From the NCBI GenBank assembly GCA_019828595.1, contig JAHQRK010000010.1:868001-932000 (forward strand): a DNA stretch of 64,000 nt. The letters are read 5' to 3'. The notes below the pieces were generated by a model. The model saw only the letters and a list, made by a program, of their open reading frames with translations, had not been told where the DNA came from and ran no database searches. A program made the position numbers and the translations under genes. The first letter of the stretch is position 1. Every line of letters begins with the position of its first letter. This DNA comes from Aphanomyces cochlioides. Taxonomy: Eukaryota > Oomycota > Saprolegniomycetes > Saprolegniales > Verrucalvaceae. Shown here piece after piece: positions 36,813 to 45,114 of the stretch.

Positions 36813-37431
36813 GGACAATTAGCGCACACGACGCCAGGGGCGTTGATATCCGCCCAGAAAATTGCTGATGACTCGAAGGAATGAGCCCCAGGCAAAAAGG
36901 CAAGACCTTCCCTTTTTGGCGGCAGGCAGGTTTGGGGGGTACGGCCGTGAGTTGGGTAATTGAAGAGGTTACAATGTAACTTTTTCTGCCAAAACAACAT
37001 GCTTCACCATATCCCTTGTCAAGTCTTGACAAAGATTCAATTGAACGCCGTGGAAATACTCGACATGCCTTGCGTCTATTTACCGCAGTCGTGCCTCTGA
37101 CGAGCATGTGTTCTCCAGAGGAGCTACTCGACATCGGTAACGTTATCTCGAGCGCGCGCAAGACTATCCCCCCATGTGATCCCAATGAAATCGGAACCAT
37201 ATATACGTACGCAATATCTACGAGAGATGGAGTCCAGGAGGAAATGAAGAGTAAATTTACCGCAGAACAAAGTGGTGTTGATAAGTTGGGCCATTTTCAA
37301 GTCATTTCACAAATTTCAGTGACATTGACAATAAATGAAAATATTTGTTAATCTGTAAAGTTATTTTTCTCAAAAACCTTTTTATCCAATTTAAGGATTT
37401 TCAAAAAATATAAATTACCCGATAAATAAAG
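36813..37431. other. intergenic, no supported gene
   Basis: Reading frames occur on both strands (minus 36775-37200 and plus 37016-37351). Neither shows a recognised domain, and they overlap each other. One may be an old mobile-element remnant. The last 100 bp are AT-rich and precede the cystinosin stop codon. Confidence 0.4.
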
Positions 37432-38469
37432 TTAGACGATGACGAGGTAGTCCTCAGTGCGGCGCGCTTCAATTTGGGCGGCCGCATGCTTCTTCATCTC
37501 GTCTTGGCTAACCAAGGGCACTGCGCTTTGGATATCTGTGTATTCACGAGACGCAGGAACAACGCGTTTGAGAAGCGGATCTTCTTCAGTCAAATGCACT
37601 CTGCCATCGTCGGGGAACCAAATGAAGTGCTGCACCATGAAGACTGAATCAAAGAAGATACACACGATGCCAAGGCCAAACTTGACGGGATCGCCGGAAA
37701 TGGCGCTCCAGTCGTCCGTCACAGCACCGTCCATGATGAGCTGGCCAATTGAAAGGACAGAGCCGAGGAAATCGACAAGGATGCCATAGATTGAGAAGCC
37801 CACAGTGCTGCGGCGGGCTTGGTTGAGATACACTTGAGGAATGTACTTGACGAGCGTCGCCCCCAACTTGACGTAGCTGAGTAGGTACAGCGTGTTGAGC
37901 GTGGTGAAGAAACTTGATGGGACGATAACAGATGTGGCCCAAAAGAGTACACATGAGACAGCAGCTGTGCCGACCACCACTTGAGAGAGGAGGGTGAATG
38001 TCTGGTCGCCTCGGTGGTAAGCCAAGCATTGGTACACCTGTATGAGTGTCGCTGAAAGTGCATGTATGGCAAAAAAGACATCATTGATTTGCACTGCGTT
38101 GCGGTGTCCACCATGCAATGCCGCATAGTCTGCTTGGACTCGGCCATCCCAAAAGAACGCGCAGTTGAAGATCATGTAGCTGACAAAGCCCAAGAGGTTA
38201 TACAGCTGGTAGTCGAGTGAGACGCCAACCACACTCTGTCTTCGGTAGTTGGTGACAATCTGGGGCCAGAAGCTCATGCTCCACGCTGCGAAGTACGTCC
38301 ACCCAATGATGGAGGAGATTCGTCCGTACGGCTCAGGGATGTTTGGCGTGGCATCCAGGGCAAACCCAAGCACGAGGCCAACGGTGAGGATCGTGGAAAA
38401 CATGAAGACACTCGTGTAGCGCTCAAGCGAGTGCAGCACGGACTTGACAAGAGGACCGGCAGTGGCCAT
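37432..38469 (-). CDS. CTNS: cystinosin-like lysosomal cystine transporter
   Basis: A single exon of 345 aa with seven hydrophobic segments and two PQ-loop motifs. The first is SFWPQIVTNYRRQSVVGVSL and the second is KYIPQVYLNQARRSTVGFSI. Both keep the Pro-Gln pair and the following basic and VG[VF]S residues. Cystinosin exports cystine from the lysosome or vacuole together with protons. The N-terminal luminal part is short, without the glycosylated leader of the animal protein. The C-terminal tail (EYTDI, DYLVIV) could carry a tyrosine-based sorting signal in place of the animal GYDQL. Cystine as substrate is inferred from the family. Confidence 0.88.
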   Translation of the reverse strand: MATAGPLVKSVLHSLERYTSVFMFSTILTVGLVLGFALDATPNIPEPYGRISSIIGWTYFAAWSMSFWPQIVTNYRRQSVVGVSLDYQLYNLLGFVSYMIFNCAFFWDGRVQADYAALHGGHRNAVQINDVFFAIHALSATLIQVYQCLAYHRGDQTFTLLSQVVVGTAAVSCVLFWATSVIVPSSFFTTLNTLYLLSYVKLGATLVKYIPQVYLNQARRSTVGFSIYGILVDFLGSVLSIGQLIMDGAVTDDWSAISGDPVKFGLGIVCIFFDSVFMVQHFIWFPDDGRVHLTEEDPLLKRVVPASREYTDIQSAVPLVSQDEMKKHAAAQIEARRTEDYLVIV

Positions 38470-38779
38470 GCTTGGATTTCCTTGGAGGCAGAAATGGAGA
38501 TGCCATCAAGTGAGTGTCATGTGGAAGCATTGACGCTTCAAGATGTGATCTTGCGATTGGTCTGGCAGAGGACCAGTGATCGAAGTCCATTCCAGAGGGT
38601 GGGAGGTCAGAAATAAATCGCGAAATATTCCAAACAATTCACCAAAAATTGTCAATTAATTTAAATACTCAATTGTATTTATTGTTTGAGGAATTAAAAT
38701 AAATTCGAAAATTCGATTAAAATAACCATGTGTTTGATGACTTTGGTATTTCATGGTGAGCTAAATTGTCCATAAGGTA
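38470..38779. other. AT-rich promoter region of the cystinosin gene
   Basis: No gene is seen. The segment 38640-38730 is nearly all A and T with short inverted stretches around AATTGT. Confidence 0.5.
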
Positions 38780-39222
38780 ATGGAGAAAGTCCTGAAAACG
38801 ATCAGAAGCATCGAGACGACGACCGAATTCGATCAACTTTTTCGTGGGCATCGAGCGGTGATGTGGGACGACGACGAGAATGTTCGATATGATGACGAGT
38901 TTAGTCGAGTGAAAATGCAGTCGATCGCAGCCGAATCAATCGCCAAGTCACTGATCAGGAGAGCGAGTGCGTTCAAATGACCGAGCCCGATTTGAGCCGC
39001 ATCCTGTTGAGATCTAACGGAGGGAAAGGCGAAGACTTTGAAGAGCTTGAGCAATGGTTGACTGTGTGGAACAGTCGAACGGAGCAGAAACTATGCTCAA
39101 CGAATACGAAGGGAAAGTCCGTGGTCAGATTGATCAGTTTGACAGTCAACGACCCGACATCTTTTTCACATGTCAGACGCCCCTTCAAGATCTTGTCTTT
39201 AGGGTTGAAGGGGTTCTAGACT
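38780..39222 (+). CDS. possible small hypothetical gene
   Basis: A 66-codon frame starts MEKVLKTIRSIETTTEFDQL and is acidic in the middle (WDDDENVRYDDEFSR). It overlaps the start of a second frame (MTEPDLSRILLRSNG) by the sequence ATGA. A third frame near 39055-39222 (ETMLNEYEGKVRGQIDQFDS) also looks protein-like. An unrecognised splice pattern may join them, but I could not find one that keeps the frame. No family is recognised. Confidence 0.3.
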
Positions 39223-39284
39223 AGGTTTTATGTTTTTAGGATTTTAGGTTATTTGTGCTAGGTTTTTTGGGGATCAAGACCACC

Positions 39285-40370
39285 ATGGCGAACACACCAG
39301 TTCCGCAAAATGGACATCCGTGGAGCAGAGCACAAGTCCCGCCGCGTCCACTGCCACCACGACCTGCTCCACCACTTCCATATGGAATGTCACCATCTCC
39401 ATTTCTGTTCAATCCATACGTCCCCGGCGTATTTCAACCTCCTATCGATCCTGATACTGCATGGTTGAATGAGTTTGCTTCCATCCATCTAGCGCAAACA
39501 AAGCATCAAGACGAAACAACTTCATTGCCAACAATGCGTGAAATTCGACTGACTTTGTTTACTGCCTTGAGGCGTATTCGAGAGTGCAGACACTTGCATC
39601 AAGAAATGGAGCGCTTTGCCATGACGCATCAAGACACATCAGTTGACACACACATCCGAACCCGGAGTAAACTTCAGTTCGATCGTCGCAACGAAATCTT
39701 GACTCGCACTTGGGCTGATCTCCAAGAGCAATACAATGATTTCTTTGGTGACGAAGCACAACTGTCGCGAGTCAAGGCGATGATCAGGCGAATCCATCGA
39801 AAGAAACTCTACCGCCGAAAAGCCAAAAAGTCTACTCAAGCTCATCGAACTGTTCTCCATGGTCTCCAAGCGTACGTCACATTGCTGCCTTGATGTATTC
39901 CCTCATCGACGTTTTAGAGCTAACATTGAAGCTATCACAACCGACAGCCCGGAAGACATCAAAGTACAGTTGATTTCACCTGCTTTGCATCATTGGCATC
40001 CTGTAGGCATCAACTCAAAACCACCATCAGCATCTCCAGCATCTCCGCAGCAAATTACAATTTCTCATCGATCTGAAAGCCACCCGTGGCGGGGCAAATG
40101 CACAGCCTATTGACAAGCACGTCACTGAGTTCATCGCCTCCCATGCGCCGCAACCTCGCCAGGAGAAAGGCGTTGATGTGCTCCAAGTCGCCCAGGAAAA
40201 ACCAGCTCAAGCCAACACTCTGCCGCTTCGAGAAGAAGACATGACCGTGGACAGTTTGGTCGCTGTCAGGTTTGCTCGCGTCGTAGAAACCATCGCTTAC
40301 CTATAAGCCTAGGCAAGCTTGGGATGCTTTTCTAACTTCCAAGGGCGGATCTCGCATTCCACCAGTATGA
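39285..40370 (+). CDS. PDCD7: PDCD7 / U11-59K-like minor-spliceosome protein
   Basis: I predict four exons. The ATG at 39285 has a strong context (CCACCATGG). Introns start at the GTACGT at about 39872, the GTAGGC at about 40003 (37 nt, to the first suitable CAG) and the GTTTGC after 40269. The N-terminus is proline-rich (PPRPLPPRPAPPLPYG). A helical region follows (TAWLNEFASIHLAQTKHQDE, then RRIRECRHLHQEMERFAMTHQ), then a basic helix (RIHRKKLYRRKAKK). The last intron creates VRQAWDAFLTSKGGSRIPPV, which matches the conserved C-terminal RxAWDxFL...SxIP motif of PDCD7, the 59-kDa protein of the U11/U12 di-snRNP. That end is good evidence for the family; the middle exon borders are less certain. 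Confidence 0.7.
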
Positions 40371-40517
40371 GACTTCACTGTCGATGATAACTCATGCTGC
40401 GTAGCATTTTGTGACGCCGCAACAAGCGCCAACATCTCCGTGGCAACAGTACGTTCAAGAGCCAAATGCATCAATTTAGCAAGAAGGAATGACATCAAAT
40501 GAATTATGCACTGAGGT

Positions 40518-41192
40518 TTAAAAGTCACCGCCGAAATCAGCACCGCCGCCACCACCTCCGTCGTAGCCACCATCGTATCCACCACCACCGTAGTCGCCAT
40601 GATAGCCGTGGTCGGCAATCGCTTCACCAATGAGCGCGCCGCCAACAAGACCAGCGGCAGCTCCAACGGCCATACCAGCAGCAACTTGCCCGCCACTGTA
40701 GCCATAAGCAGGTGCATAAGCAGGTCCACCGTAGCCACCGTAGCCATAGACAGGTTGGGGAACAACTGCAGGTTGCGAGACGTAGGCAACACCTCCAGCA
40801 GGGACAAAGACAGGCTCGGCAACAACTTCAGTGACACAGCAACAGCGCCAAATGCACAACGAGAGTGAAATCACACCGACCGCAACGAGGATCCAGACCC
40901 AGAATGGAATGCCTTTGCTCGAGCTCGAGTACATTGGCTGTGGATTCGAGTCGCATCCGCACGAATCGGCCTTGATTGGAATCACACAGCCAGCCGCGGG
41001 AGGGCAGCAGCACGCTTGCTTGACTCCGCCGCTGAGCCATGGCCCGCAATACTTTCCAGGCAGTCCCTTGTACGCGTCGCTGCACTGCGTCGGGTCATTC
41101 GCACAGCGCTGGCACGCCGACGTGCCGGGAAACAGCGCCTGGCCAGAGATGCACACGACCGTCCACAGGAGGACAATCAACGGCTTCCACAT
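40518..41192 (-). CDS. Cys-rich type I membrane protein with Gly/Tyr-rich tail
   Basis: A single exon of 224 aa. A signal peptide (MWKPLIVLLWTVVCISGQ) is followed by an ectodomain of about 70 residues with about twelve cysteines, including CQRC, QACCCPP and CGCDS. One transmembrane helix (FWVWILVAVGVISLSLCI) precedes RCCCV, a likely palmitoylation site. The cytoplasmic tail is rich in P, Y, V, G and A. It contains a GG-rich stretch (VAAGMAVGAAAGLVGGALIG) and ends in YGGGGYDGGYDGGGGGG-type repeats. The layout recalls Shisa- and CYYR-like proteins, but homology cannot be claimed. It could be a cell-surface adaptor. Confidence 0.65.
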   Translation of the reverse strand: MWKPLIVLLWTVVCISGQALFPGTSACQRCANDPTQCSDAYKGLPGKYCGPWLSGGVKQACCCPPAAGCVIPIKADSCGCDSNPQPMYSSSSKGIPFWVWILVAVGVISLSLCIWRCCCVTEVVAEPVFVPAGGVAYVSQPAVVPQPVYGYGGYGGPAYAPAYGYSGGQVAAGMAVGAAAGLVGGALIGEAIADHGYHGDYGGGGYDGGYDGGGGGGADFGGDF

Positions 41193-41363
41193 GTGGAAAA
41201 ATCGAAAATGGGCGTGACGGTTTCACATAGAATGAATCTGACAGAAGTGAAACCGCCGTTAACTGCTAGACGGCAGAAATCCAGTTGGAACTGCGCAAGA
41301 TGACGAGTGCCAACGCTGACTACATTGAAAAGAGCAGAGGACGAACTCTTGGATTGATGAGGT

Positions 41364-42092
41364 TTACTGCAAGGATTTGAGAAAGGAGTCTAACGCCGAC
41401 GGTGGGGCCTCGCCAGCTTTCTTCTTCTTTTTCTTCTTCACGGGGCCGTCCAAAAGTTTCCGAGGCGGACTTGCCGGTGGGCCGAATAGACCGCCTGGAC
41501 GCTTAAGCGACTGCTGCACAGGAGCTGGTGGTGGTGGAGGAGCTGGCGCTGTTGGTTTGATCTGGCGTTTTCGCACAGGCGCACCTGGAGCTGAGTGTCG
41601 ATATTGGCATCGCAAACAAGTTGTGATCACTGCATTCCGCACGCGAACGAAAGGTGCGACTGGCTTATGCAAGAGCTTGGCTTTTCGCTTGGATGCAGCG
41701 TGCTGTCGCGCGAGTTTCTTGTTGATCGGAGCTTTGTGCGATTGGTGGACAATCCGGACGGTGGAGCTCTTGCCTGGCATCAAGAGGGAAGAACATGACG
41801 GGCAAAAGCACTCCAGCAGAGATTTAGGCAGCGGCTTCGAGAGCGGTTTGTCCGGTGATACTTGCATCGTGCGAATTAGGCGAAGAAACGCCGTGGCATG
41901 GATGTGAGAGAGCATCAACGGTCCAGATTTCGTCGACATTTCGCTTTCGCTGTGCTTCTCCGCCGACTCTGGCTGAGAGTCATCAAGACGCCGTAGCATG
42001 GCGTGGGCTGTACGCCAGTGGAAGAGCAGACGGCGGAGCAAGACCTTGTCGACGACGCATTGCTCGAGCTCTTGAGCCCATTGCGCTTCCAT
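41364..42092 (-). CDS. Rpr2/Snm1-type zinc-ribbon protein, UPF0711 (C18orf21)-like
   Basis: A single exon of about 242 aa. The ATG at 42092 was chosen because it follows the CCGGAT promoter cluster; the frame is open further upstream. A helical N-terminus (WAQELEQCVVDKVLLRRLLF) is followed by a zinc ribbon: CFCPSCSSLLMPGKSSTVRI, a basic segment, then TTCLRCQYRHSAPG. The two CxxC knuckles, the LL.PG and the VR after the first one are typical of the Rpr2/Rpp21/Snm1 fold of RNase P and RNase MRP. The proline-rich, lysine-rich tail ending LDSFLKSLQ resembles the end of human C18orf21. A role in RNase MRP/P would fit, but it is inferred. Confidence 0.55.
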   Translation of the reverse strand: MEAQWAQELEQCVVDKVLLRRLLFHWRTAHAMLRRLDDSQPESAEKHSESEMSTKSGPLMLSHIHATAFLRLIRTMQVSPDKPLSKPLPKSLLECFCPSCSSLLMPGKSSTVRIVHQSHKAPINKKLARQHAASKRKAKLLHKPVAPFVRVRNAVITTCLRCQYRHSAPGAPVRKRQIKPTAPAPPPPPAPVQQSLKRPGGLFGPPASPPRKLLDGPVKKKKKKKAGEAPPSALDSFLKSLQ

Positions 42093-42106
42093 TATGGATG
42101 GGTTTG

Positions 42107-42128
42107 CCGGATAAGTGTTGTAACCGGA
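42107..42128. promoter_or_regulatory. two CCGGA motifs in a 64-bp divergent promoter
   Basis: GCCGGATAA starts at 42107 and TAACCGGAC starts at 42121. They lie between the start codons of the Rpr2-like gene (42092, minus) and PPP4R2 (42157, plus). Confidence 0.5.
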
Positions 42129-42156
42129 CTCTGTGGGCGTTTCATCGACCACGTTC

Positions 42157-42742
42157 ATGGACGACCAGGTCATCGTCGAGAATGAGCAAGCGCTGTCGAG
42201 TAAGCCGTTTATGAGACGCCTGGCTAATGCTATGTAGTCTTTGCCAATGGAGAAATGACAGACGAAGCGTATGCCGCCCATCCGCCTCTTGAACGCGTGC
42301 TCCAGCAGATTCGATCGACGGGGATTCTCTACTACGACTGGACATTGGTTCGAGGCCTCTTGTTGTACAAAGTGAAGGCGGCTCTCCAAGCATACGATGC
42401 AAATGGACTCTCACTCAATGAGGAAATCAATCGCGACGAATTGTTTGCGACTATTACCGCTCGAGATGCGTATGCATTCTTGATGGTTGTTGGATATCTA
42501 ACCATCGTTGTCGCCAACTAGTCCACCATTCACACTCCAACGTCTCGTCGAAGTACTCCTCCAGCCCACGCTGTACTACCACAAGTCGGCCAAGTTCCTC
42601 AATGCTGTTTATAAGGTAACACCCTCTCCCTCTCGATCATAGTCAACACTCTTCTCGATTGCAGTTCTTCGAAGTGAGCACCAATGCCGATATTGACGAC
42701 CCTCGTGATCCCCATCTCGTTGTTGCCACGCGTCAAGGTTAA
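42157..42742 (+). CDS. PPP4R2: PPP4R2-like regulatory subunit of protein phosphatase 4
   Basis: Four exons: 42157-42199, 42238-42469, 42522-42615 and 42665-42742. The introns are 38-52 bp and the product is about 148 aa. Conserved parts are PPLERVLQQIRSTGILYYDWT with VRGLLLYKVKAAL, then PPFTLQRLVEVLLQP followed by YYHKSAKFLNAVYKFFEVST. These match the core of PPP4R2 (PFTIQRLCELL...KFLRGVEKNVMVVS). That subunit directs PP4 to targets in DNA repair, centrosomes and splicing. The protein ends soon after the core, so the long acidic tail of the animal protein is missing. The splice at 42470-42521 is required to create the PPFT motif. Confidence 0.75.
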
Positions 42743-42840
42743 TAGATGATCTCCCTAGAGCCTAGTGTTGTTCTTCGCGTCGTTCTACATGTTAACAGTT
42801 GCCGCTAAACCTTCCAACTCCATTTCTATTATAGTACATA

Positions 42841-44946
42841 TCAAGGTCCGCCGCCATATTTCGGACGGTGGAGAGCATCGGGCAATGCATTGAGCATCTT
42901 GAAGAAGGGAGTTTCGACGACGACGAGCTCCGGCGTGCTGCTTCCCTTCGTGGCCAAGAAATCTGCAAATGCAATCGGGCCGTAGTGGTCGATAAAGTGA
43001 TAAGTCGGGTGGCCCGTCGGCGTGTCTGGAATGTCGTCGCTGGACGAGTCCACGGCGAGGTTGCCGCTGCTCAGGGAACGCCGACGCTTCTTGGTTTCGC
43101 TTCGAACGATGCTCTGTTCAATGTCAATGTGGAAGAGGAAATGCTGGCTCCAAAAGACAACGCTGTTGGGCTGCGTCGGGTGGAAACTGAGCCCTTTGAT
43201 GTGCGGTTGGCGGATAAAGAGCGTCTTGGGCAACTTGTGTTGGTTCTCTCGGCACCAGTCGGTCAATGCCTTGCGCTCGACGTCGTAGCATGCGAAATGG
43301 TTGGTGACGGTCGCAACGACCAAGATTTTGCCCGTGGCGTGGAAGCCCATGCACGTGTGCATGTCGGCAGGCTTGGGAAACTCAGCGTAGAACGACATGG
43401 AGTCGAGGTTGAAGACGGAAATGTGATTTTGAATGTCGCCGCTCGCGAGCCACTGACCATCAGGCGAGACGCACAACGTCTTGGTCTGCAGAGCACGGCG
43501 TGGAGTAAATGTTTTGATCACGCTCAAGCTGGCCAGGTCAATGAGACGCAAGACGACGTCGCCAGTAATGAGCCGTTGCGAGTCAGCCGTGAAGACCAAC
43601 GAGTAAGCGGGTTGGGCAACACTCGAAGCCAAGGGCAATTTGACAATCGCATTGCCATTACGGACGCTGAAGACCTTGAGCTGATGGGCTGTTGAGCAGG
43701 CGATATATTGTCCATCTGGTGAGATTGCCGACGCAACAATATTGGCATTGCCAGAGAGTTTGAGTTGCGCAACAAGGGCTGGTGTGCCGTCGTTCAAAGA
43801 CCACATTTCAAGTGCGTTTGGATGCTGGACGAGCATTTGGCGAGCTTCACCGGCTAGCGAGACGAAAGGTCGTTCTGGGATTGGAGACGCCTTGTTTGGT
43901 CGCAGCAAGTTGAATTTTGACGCGTTGTACCACACAAGATGAGTGTCAACACCACCAGAAACGAGCAACGGAGGAGCTGAGGCATCGGACGACACAGCGA
44001 GTGCTCGCACATCGTGAGTGTGGGCTCGATGGCTGTACGCATACGCCCACTGGTTCGTGCCCTTGGCTTTGCGCAATTGAATAACTTGATTGTCAATGCC
44101 AGATGCAAAGAGGAGAGACTCCGACGCGTCAATGGCAAGAGCGAGCACATCGGCTGTGAGTTGAGCAAATGTTTGCATGAGAGTACCAGAGCGGCCATCC
44201 CATGTCTGGACATTGCCGTTGGAGTCGCCGCTGATGACTGTCAAGTCTTCGAGAACGACGAGCGACCAAACAACGGCTGGAGCTTGCTTGGCAAAACGTT
44301 CAAGAGTCATGCGCGATTCGTTTCGGCCACTCTTGGCGTTCCAGTGGTAAATGACACCTTCGTCATTGCCAGAAAAGAGAGCATCGCTGGATGCATGCCA
44401 CGCAAGTGAGACAACACGTCGACCTGTTGTGCCGACAACCTTGTGGAATTGCAACGGTTCGTCGTCAATAATTTCAAACAGTCGGATGCGGCCATCTTCA
44501 CATCCCACAGCGAGCATTTGTGCTTGTGCCTTGTATTGCATGCACCAAATAGGTCCACCGTTGGCGTGCGTGCTGTTCATGAAGCGCAATGTGTCCAAGT
44601 TGATTTCGCTCACTGAGCCGTCCAAAGAAGCAGCAAATAATCGGTTTGTGTTGGTCCATTGGACGCTCGAGATCACAGCCGACGATCTGCCTGCAACAAC
44701 AGCATGAAGGTAGAAGTATCGCAGCGATGTGTTCCACAGCTCGACGTCGCCATTCTGTCGTGCAACCGCGAGCATGTCGCCGGTTGTGTTGAAACCCATC
44801 GATGTGATCGTGCTTGGCTCGTACTTGAGGAAACGGCATCGATGCACTTTGCATGCACTGATAACAGACATTGCTTCTTCACCAATTTCGTCCAAAGGAG
44901 AGTCTTCTGGCGTGTCCATGTGCGTCTCATCGATCTTGGCGCTCAT
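42841..44946 (-). CDS. UTP4: UTP4 (cirhin), U3 snoRNP t-UTP WD40 protein
   Basis: A single exon of 701 aa. The ATG at 44946 begins MSAKIDETHM; the open frame further upstream has no ATG. The protein has two WD40 propellers. The first starts with the family-specific KVHRCRFLKYEPSTITSMGF (human: KVHRVRFFNYVPSGI). GGPIWCMQYKAQAQMLAVGC and HDVRALAVSSDASAPPLLVSGG with DTHLVWY also align with UTP4. UTP4 belongs to the t-UTP subcomplex of the small-subunit processome, which begins pre-rRNA transcription and 18S processing in the nucleolus. The basic KKRRR motif near residue 620 may be a nuclear signal. It shares a divergent promoter with the Dicer gene. Confidence 0.9.
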   Translation of the reverse strand: MSAKIDETHMDTPEDSPLDEIGEEAMSVISACKVHRCRFLKYEPSTITSMGFNTTGDMLAVARQNGDVELWNTSLRYFYLHAVVAGRSSAVISSVQWTNTNRLFAASLDGSVSEINLDTLRFMNSTHANGGPIWCMQYKAQAQMLAVGCEDGRIRLFEIIDDEPLQFHKVVGTTGRRVVSLAWHASSDALFSGNDEGVIYHWNAKSGRNESRMTLERFAKQAPAVVWSLVVLEDLTVISGDSNGNVQTWDGRSGTLMQTFAQLTADVLALAIDASESLLFASGIDNQVIQLRKAKGTNQWAYAYSHRAHTHDVRALAVSSDASAPPLLVSGGVDTHLVWYNASKFNLLRPNKASPIPERPFVSLAGEARQMLVQHPNALEMWSLNDGTPALVAQLKLSGNANIVASAISPDGQYIACSTAHQLKVFSVRNGNAIVKLPLASSVAQPAYSLVFTADSQRLITGDVVLRLIDLASLSVIKTFTPRRALQTKTLCVSPDGQWLASGDIQNHISVFNLDSMSFYAEFPKPADMHTCMGFHATGKILVVATVTNHFACYDVERKALTDWCRENQHKLPKTLFIRQPHIKGLSFHPTQPNSVVFWSQHFLFHIDIEQSIVRSETKKRRRSLSSGNLAVDSSSDDIPDTPTGHPTYHFIDHYGPIAFADFLATKGSSTPELVVVETPFFKMLNALPDALHRPKYGGGP

Positions 44947-45002
44947 GGTGCTGTGATCTTTCAGGCCAACCAAAATCTTAATCGAGTTCCATCACCAATT
45001 GG

Positions 45003-45068
45003 ACATCCGGATAAAACCATTGCAACCGGATAACTTGCAACCGGATATTGTCGTTGGGTATCCGGAAT
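45003..45068. promoter_or_regulatory. four CCGGA motifs in the UTP4/Dicer divergent promoter
   Basis: ACATCCGGATAAA is at 45003, CAACCGGATAA at 45023, CAACCGGATATTG at 45039 and GTATCCGGAATAT at 45058. The repeats have similar spacing (about 16-20 bp) within the 168-bp gap between the start codons. Confidence 0.6.
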
Positions 45069-45114
45069 ATCAAAGTGGTCATTGCTTCAAAGTCAAAAGT
45101 GCGCGGAAAGGCGT

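Noticed and set aside
36775..37200. 141-codon minus-strand frame
   Set aside because: It begins inside a repeated palindrome, overlaps another frame and shows no known domain. It may be a relic, but I cannot support a gene.
44947..44973. Nine-residue extension of UTP4
   Set aside because: The first codon is TTG. The ATG at 44946 gives a normal start.
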